A model generated the notes under the pieces. That model ran no database searches and was not told where the DNA came from. It saw only the letters and a list, made by a program, of their open reading frames with translations. DNA of 64,000 nucleotides, taken from the NCBI RefSeq assembly GCF_002272745.1, contig NZ_NPBD01000002.1, forward strand, positions 744,001 through 808,000, written 5' to 3'. Made by a program: the position numbers and the translations under genes. The stretch is from Terribacillus saccharophilus. Lineage in GTDB: Bacteria; Bacillota; Bacilli; Bacillales; Amphibacillaceae. Shown in pieces: positions 59,678-64,000 of this stretch. Within the stretch, counting starts at the first letter, position 1. Each line of letters begins with the position of its first letter.

Positions 59678-59974
59678 TCAGGATTGACCATTGATGGCGG
59701 CGATGGAAGCCATCAGATCCTCATCTTCCTCATACACTGACATTGTCAAGTAGCCCATATAAACCGATACATTCAGCGACATAATATCAGCTACTACTTC
59801 ATATAATCGTTTTTGTTTGCCTTTCTCTTTTTTCCATACCTTTTTCTCCATACAGCTCCAAATATCTGCAGCAGAAGCTTTATTATATCCAAGCAGGTGA
59901 AATTCTTCCTTCTTGCTGATCACTGCAGGCATCACTTCCGACTTCCATTCATTTACTGTCTTTGTTTCGTACAC
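59678..59974 (-). CDS. comN: Post-transcriptional regulator ComN
   Basis: 98-residue protein (YrzD family) with KTVNEWKSEVMPAVISKKEEF at residues about 5-24 and EVVADIMSLNVSVYMGYLTM near 60-79. In B. subtilis ComN promotes accumulation of comE mRNA and acts with DivIVA at division sites and poles. GTG start with AGGAGG upstream; a longer frame lacks similarity. Between secDF and spoVB as in B. subtilis. Its target operon comE lies at 11.8-15.3 kb of this window. Confidence 0.9.
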   Translation of the reverse strand: MYETKTVNEWKSEVMPAVISKKEEFHLLGYNKASAADIWSCMEKKVWKKEKGKQKRLYEVVADIMSLNVSVYMGYLTMSVYEEDEDLMASIAAINGQS

Positions 59975-60040
59975 GTTTTTACCTCCTAAAACAACTTGCC
60001 TTGTTCTGTTCAGGCTAGTCATGCTTGGCCATATCTCATG

Positions 60041-60049
60041 CATACATAT
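60041..60049 (+). promoter_or_regulatory. Possible SigE-type -10 element for spoVB
   Basis: CATACATAT resembles the SigE -10 consensus (CATACAnT), 45 bp before the spoVB start. No good -35 partner was found, so this is weak; B. subtilis spoVB is SigE-dependent. Confidence 0.3.
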
Positions 60050-60093
60050 AATTGTAGCCGAAAAACTAATATTTGAGAAGGCAGGTTGTCGAT

Positions 60094-61641
60094 GTGACGA
60101 AGCAGACTTTCCTAAAAGGGGCACTCATTCTGATTGCTGCCAGCTTGATCACCCGCTTCCTAGGATTCGTGAACCGAATTGTCGTTGCACGTGTCATGGG
60201 GGAAGAAGGGATTGGTCTATACATGATGGCCATGCCGACATTATTCCTGGCGACTGCCATCACCCAGTTCGGTCTGCCCACTGCTATTTCCAAACGGGTA
60301 GCAGAAGCAGATGTGCGTGGAGACAACGACCAAATCAAAAAAATCGTTGTTGTTTCTCTAACGGTAACACTGAGCATCAGCATCGTTTTTGTCGGAGTTC
60401 TTTATCTCGCAGCTCCGTTTCTTGCGGACAAGCTCCTGAAAGATGCACGTGTCATCTATCCATTGCTGGCAATCGGACCAGTCATACCGATTTTGGCAGT
60501 TGCAGCAGTACTTCGGGGGTATTTCCAAGGGAAACAGAATATGAAACCGCAGAGCTTTTCCCAAGTGATCGAACAGATCGTCCGGATTAGCTGTACGGTC
60601 TTCCTCGTAAAATTCTTTCTGCCTTACGGAGTAGAATTCGCTGCTTTAGGGGCGATGATTTCGGTTTTAATCGGAGAATTCATTTCTTTGCTTTATATGT
60701 TCTATCAATTTAAACGAAAAAAGACCGTAAAAATACGATCTCAATTCGTTGCAGCCTTAAAGGGAGGCAAACAGACATTAGAGCGCCTGTTCTCGATTGC
60801 CTTACCCGCCACCGGCAGCAGGCTGGTTGCTAGCGGCACCCATTTCCTTGAGCCAATACTTACTGCTCAAAGTCTTGCTCTAGCCGGGGTCGGAACGGCA
60901 ATGGCAACAAGGCAGTACGGTGAACTTACAGGCTATGCACTGCCTCTTTTGTTCCTGCCGACTTTCATTACGAATTCTCTCGCAACAGCTTTACTGCCGT
61001 CTATCAGCGAGGCAAATGAACAGAATCGACATCAATTTGTCCATTATCGGATTCACCAAGCAATCCGGCTAAGCTTTGCATCTGGTGCAATAGCAACGGT
61101 AATTCTGACAGTATTTGCAGGTCCGATTCTTTATTATATGTACGGAAGCGAGAGCGCGGAGCGATTTATACTGCTGATGGCACCTTTTTACCTTATGATG
61201 TATATCCAAATGCCGCTCAGTACCGCACTGCAAGCGCTCGACGCAGCCAAATCTGCGATGTGGAATACGATCATCGGTGCAGGCGTAAAAATAATTTTGC
61301 TCGTTTCACTGGCATCCAATGCGAAGTTTGGAATTATTGGAGTAGCCATCAGTATGATTGTCACAGTAGTTTTGATCACTTTATTGCATTTGATCTCTCT
61401 AGCACGTGTTGCTGGTTTCAGACTATCGTGGAAGGAACTCGGTCAAATGCTTGGTTTGCTGGGATTAACAGCATTTTCTGCACATCTGTTGAGGGGTATA
61501 TTTGCCAGTTCTCTATATAACCTTCCAACATTTCTATTATTGCTTTTAATTCTAACTGTCCTCTATCTATTATTCATGCTCAGTTTCGGGTTTATAACGA
61601 GAGCGGAAGTGGAGCAGTTTCTGTCCAGAAAGAAACGTTAA
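60094..61641 (+). CDS. spoVB: Stage V sporulation protein B (MOP superfamily, flippase-like)
   Basis: 515-residue membrane protein with about 14 helices of the MATE/MVF-like polysaccharide export fold; needed for spore cortex peptidoglycan synthesis in B. subtilis, probably in lipid II or precursor handling. TKQTFLKGALILIAASLITR at the N-terminus and GEEGIGLYMMAMPTLFLATA near 45 match SpoVB. GTG start with an AAGGCAGG ribosome site; divergent from comN. Confidence 0.92.
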   Translation: MTKQTFLKGALILIAASLITRFLGFVNRIVVARVMGEEGIGLYMMAMPTLFLATAITQFGLPTAISKRVAEADVRGDNDQIKKIVVVSLTVTLSISIVFVGVLYLAAPFLADKLLKDARVIYPLLAIGPVIPILAVAAVLRGYFQGKQNMKPQSFSQVIEQIVRISCTVFLVKFFLPYGVEFAALGAMISVLIGEFISLLYMFYQFKRKKTVKIRSQFVAALKGGKQTLERLFSIALPATGSRLVASGTHFLEPILTAQSLALAGVGTAMATRQYGELTGYALPLLFLPTFITNSLATALLPSISEANEQNRHQFVHYRIHQAIRLSFASGAIATVILTVFAGPILYYMYGSESAERFILLMAPFYLMMYIQMPLSTALQALDAAKSAMWNTIIGAGVKIILLVSLASNAKFGIIGVAISMIVTVVLITLLHLISLARVAGFRLSWKELGQMLGLLGLTAFSAHLLRGIFASSLYNLPTFLLLLLILTVLYLLFMLSFGFITRAEVEQFLSRKKR

Positions 61642-61647
61642 TCATTA

Positions 61648-62313
61648 TCAGCGTTCATCTTTTCGGTCAATATACCAGTTATGGTCTTGGTCGAGCGTGC
61701 AATACGAGATACGCGCAATATCAGGATGGCCATGGCGCTTCATCTCACCGCGAAGCCAAGAATCAGATTTATCGATGTTATCTAACGCCTTTTGCTGAAT
61801 CTCTCCGTCGATAATCAATGGCTGGACAAAGCCGCTGCTGCCATTATCTGTATCCTGCTTTTCAAATACGGACAATTCACCGGATGTCTCTAAAATCGCA
61901 AAATCGACATCCTGTACACTTTTCGTCCCCTTTTCTCTCAGCTGCTGCTGAAGATCAGAAAAGCTGTAACGCTGCTTGCGCATTTCATGCTCATCTATCT
62001 TACCGCGCGAAATAATGACTGATGGTTTTCCTTCCATAAAATCACGCATTTTGGGAAACTTTAAGGAAATTAATGCTGTACCTCTCTGTATTATCAGAAG
62101 TATAACCATCGGCACGATAAAGTGAAGCAAATGACTGCTAGGGTCCTCGATGGAAAACACAGCTATTTCAGCTAACATCAAATAAACAACTAAATCGATG
62201 ATGCTCAGTTCACCAATCTCACGTTTTCCCATAAGGCGGAAAATAATGACGATGACAATATAAGAAAGAAACGTTCTTCCTATGATTGACCATTCCAATG
62301 CATCCAACAACAT
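61648..62313 (-). CDS. yrbG: DUF421 family membrane protein (YrbG/YetF-like)
   Basis: 221 residues: three N-terminal membrane helices, RLMGKREIGELSIIDLVVYL near residue 24, then the cytosolic DUF421 alpha/beta domain with KPSVIISRGKIDEHEMRKQR near 98. Paralogues are widespread in spore formers, some in spore membranes. Convergent with spoVB. ATG chosen with GGAGGCGGG upstream. Confidence 0.88.
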   Translation of the reverse strand: MLLDALEWSIIGRTFLSYIVIVIIFRLMGKREIGELSIIDLVVYLMLAEIAVFSIEDPSSHLLHFIVPMVILLIIQRGTALISLKFPKMRDFMEGKPSVIISRGKIDEHEMRKQRYSFSDLQQQLREKGTKSVQDVDFAILETSGELSVFEKQDTDNGSSGFVQPLIIDGEIQQKALDNIDKSDSWLRGEMKRHGHPDIARISYCTLDQDHNWYIDRKDER

Positions 62314-62419
62314 GCCCGCCTCCTTTTTGTTTATTTTGTGTAAGAGCATTGGTTCTATTCGTTCTTAATTTGGATGGACGAGCATACAGTAGCCATATAG
62401 ACTTGCTGGAGGGATCTTT

Positions 62420-62791
62420 GTGAAAAGAAATGTACAAGCTATATTGTATGGTTGGATTACCGTATTTGCACTGCTGCTATTTATCAGCTTCACACTAGCA
62501 TTATTGCTTCGCTTTACTGAGATGGGGAAAGGGATGCTGGACTGGACAACCCTCGGAGCTGGAGTCCTCAGTTTATTCATCGGTGGTTTCATTGCTGGAG
62601 TGAAAGGCGAAGATAAAGGTTGGATGCTCGGCGGTATGACCGCAATCGGATTTTCCCTTTTCATTCTTCTCTATCAGTATCTCGGTTATCAGGTAGGATT
62701 TTCGGGAACACAACTGCTCACGCATGGCGGTTTTCTAGCAGCAGCTCTAGTCGGAGGTATGATTGGCGTCAACATCAAAACGAGCACATAA
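62420..62791 (+). CDS. yrzE: TIGR04086 family membrane protein (YrzE)
   Basis: 123 residues with four membrane helices (about 8-30, 42-60, 68-88, 98-118) and glycine-rich turns (GGFIAGVKGEDKGWMLGG). Matches the small TIGR04086 family known as YrzE in B. subtilis, at the same place next to yajC. Function unknown. GTG start with TGGAGGG upstream. Confidence 0.85.
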   Translation: MKRNVQAILYGWITVFALLLFISFTLALLLRFTEMGKGMLDWTTLGAGVLSLFIGGFIAGVKGEDKGWMLGGMTAIGFSLFILLYQYLGYQVGFSGTQLLTHGGFLAAALVGGMIGVNIKTST

Positions 62792-62822
62792 AAAAGACAG
62801 GAGAGAAATCTCCTGTCTTTTA
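62791..62822. terminator. Bidirectional terminator between yrzE and yajC
   Basis: AAAAGACAGGAGA/TCTCCTGTCTTTT inverted repeat, A/T-rich on both sides. Confidence 0.9.
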
Positions 62823-62825
62823 TCT

Positions 62826-63089
62826 TTACGCTTCTAAAGGTTTAACGTCACGGATCGCGTTACGATCGAACGTCAATTTACTGCCGTCATCCGTAGTCAG
62901 GACTACAGATGCCTCGTCTATAGCATGCACCTTCCCATGTAAACCACCGATGGTAACGATGCTGTCTCCTTTTTTCAAGTTAGACTGCATTTGTCTAACC
63001 TGTTTCTGACGCTTCTGCTGCGGACGAATCAACAGGAAGTAGAAGATAACAAACATTAATACGATCAGTATTAAACTTTGAATATTCAT
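62826..63089 (-). CDS. yajC: Preprotein translocase subunit YajC
   Basis: 87 residues: one membrane helix (about 4-22), then FLLIRPQQKRQKQVRQMQ, and a small cytosolic beta domain with KKGDSIVTIGGLHGKV. Accessory of SecDF. Follows tgt by 16 bp, as in most bacteria. Confidence 0.96.
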   Translation of the reverse strand: MNIQSLILIVLMFVIFYFLLIRPQQKRQKQVRQMQSNLKKGDSIVTIGGLHGKVHAIDEASVVLTTDDGSKLTFDRNAIRDVKPLEA

Positions 63090-63105
63090 TCACTGCTCCC
63101 CCTTT

Positions 63106-64000
<895 letters not shown>

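Noticed and set aside
59913..60590. Plus-strand frame of 225 codons over the comN/spoVB region
   Set aside because: Out of frame with spoVB, biased His/Cys/Arg composition, spans the divergent promoter region.

Overview
The window is a typical chromosomal segment of a low-to-moderate GC, endospore-forming Firmicute of the family Bacillaceae. The evidence is the HrcA/CIRCE heat-shock operon, T-box leaders, strong Shine-Dalgarno sites, sporulation genes (spoIIP, gpr, sda, sigK, spoVB, an rsfA-like gene) and a comE competence operon. Gene order is close to Bacillus subtilis in two blocks, but several losses and insertions argue against B. subtilis itself. I lean towards the Terribacillus/Oceanobacillus/Virgibacillus side of the family; that is only an impression from protein similarity and layout. 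No tRNA, rRNA, IS element, prophage or CRISPR array was seen.

Layout. (1) 1-21.8 kb, mainly minus strand: the hrcA-grpE-dnaK-dnaJ operon (dnaJ cut by the window edge), hemW-lepA-yqxA-spoIIP-gpr, divergent rpsT, holA, comEC-comEB-comEA with divergent comER, the yqeG-yqeH-aroE-yhbY-nadD-yqeK-rsfS-yqeM operon, and the short sda gene behind a cluster of DnaA-box-like sites. (2) 21.9-28.3 kb, plus strand: an Mrp Na+/H+ antiporter operon with A, C, D, E, F and G but no B, then an intact sigK and a 41-residue membrane peptide. (3) 28.3-47.1 kb: yrhC, mtnN, yrrS, a small orphan gene, greA, udk, trmR, mltG, yrzB-ruvX-ireB, T-box-controlled alaS, yrrI, a zinc-ribbon protein, recD2, a TPR protein, mnmA and its cysteine desulfurase, cymR, divergent rarA and an RsfA-like regulator. 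(4) 47.1-64 kb: 6S RNA, T-box-controlled hisS-aspS, a 56-residue unannotated protein, dtd, relA, apt, recJ, a LapA-domain protein, secDF, comN, spoVB, yrbG, yrzE, yajC and the C-terminal part of tgt.

How it fits together. Much of the window serves translation and its quality control: alanyl-, histidyl- and aspartyl-tRNA synthetases, D-aminoacyl-tRNA deacylase, tRNA thiolation by desulfurase plus MnmA, TrmR, Tgt, LepA, S20, RsfS and YqeH. The rest covers stress and stringent response (HrcA regulon, RelA, Apt, GreA, 6S RNA), DNA uptake (comE plus its post-transcriptional regulator ComN) and sporulation.

Most notable observations: the Mrp operon without mrpB; a DnaA-box cluster with a perfect inverted repeat before sda; a well-supported 6S RNA with its own promoter and a 12-bp closing stem; an unexplained structured intergenic element near 11.6-11.7 kb; a small protein gene between dtd and the hisS T-box; and three places where the TGA stop codon of one gene lies inside the TTGACA -35 box of the next transcription unit. 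I see no clearly novel multi-gene system.
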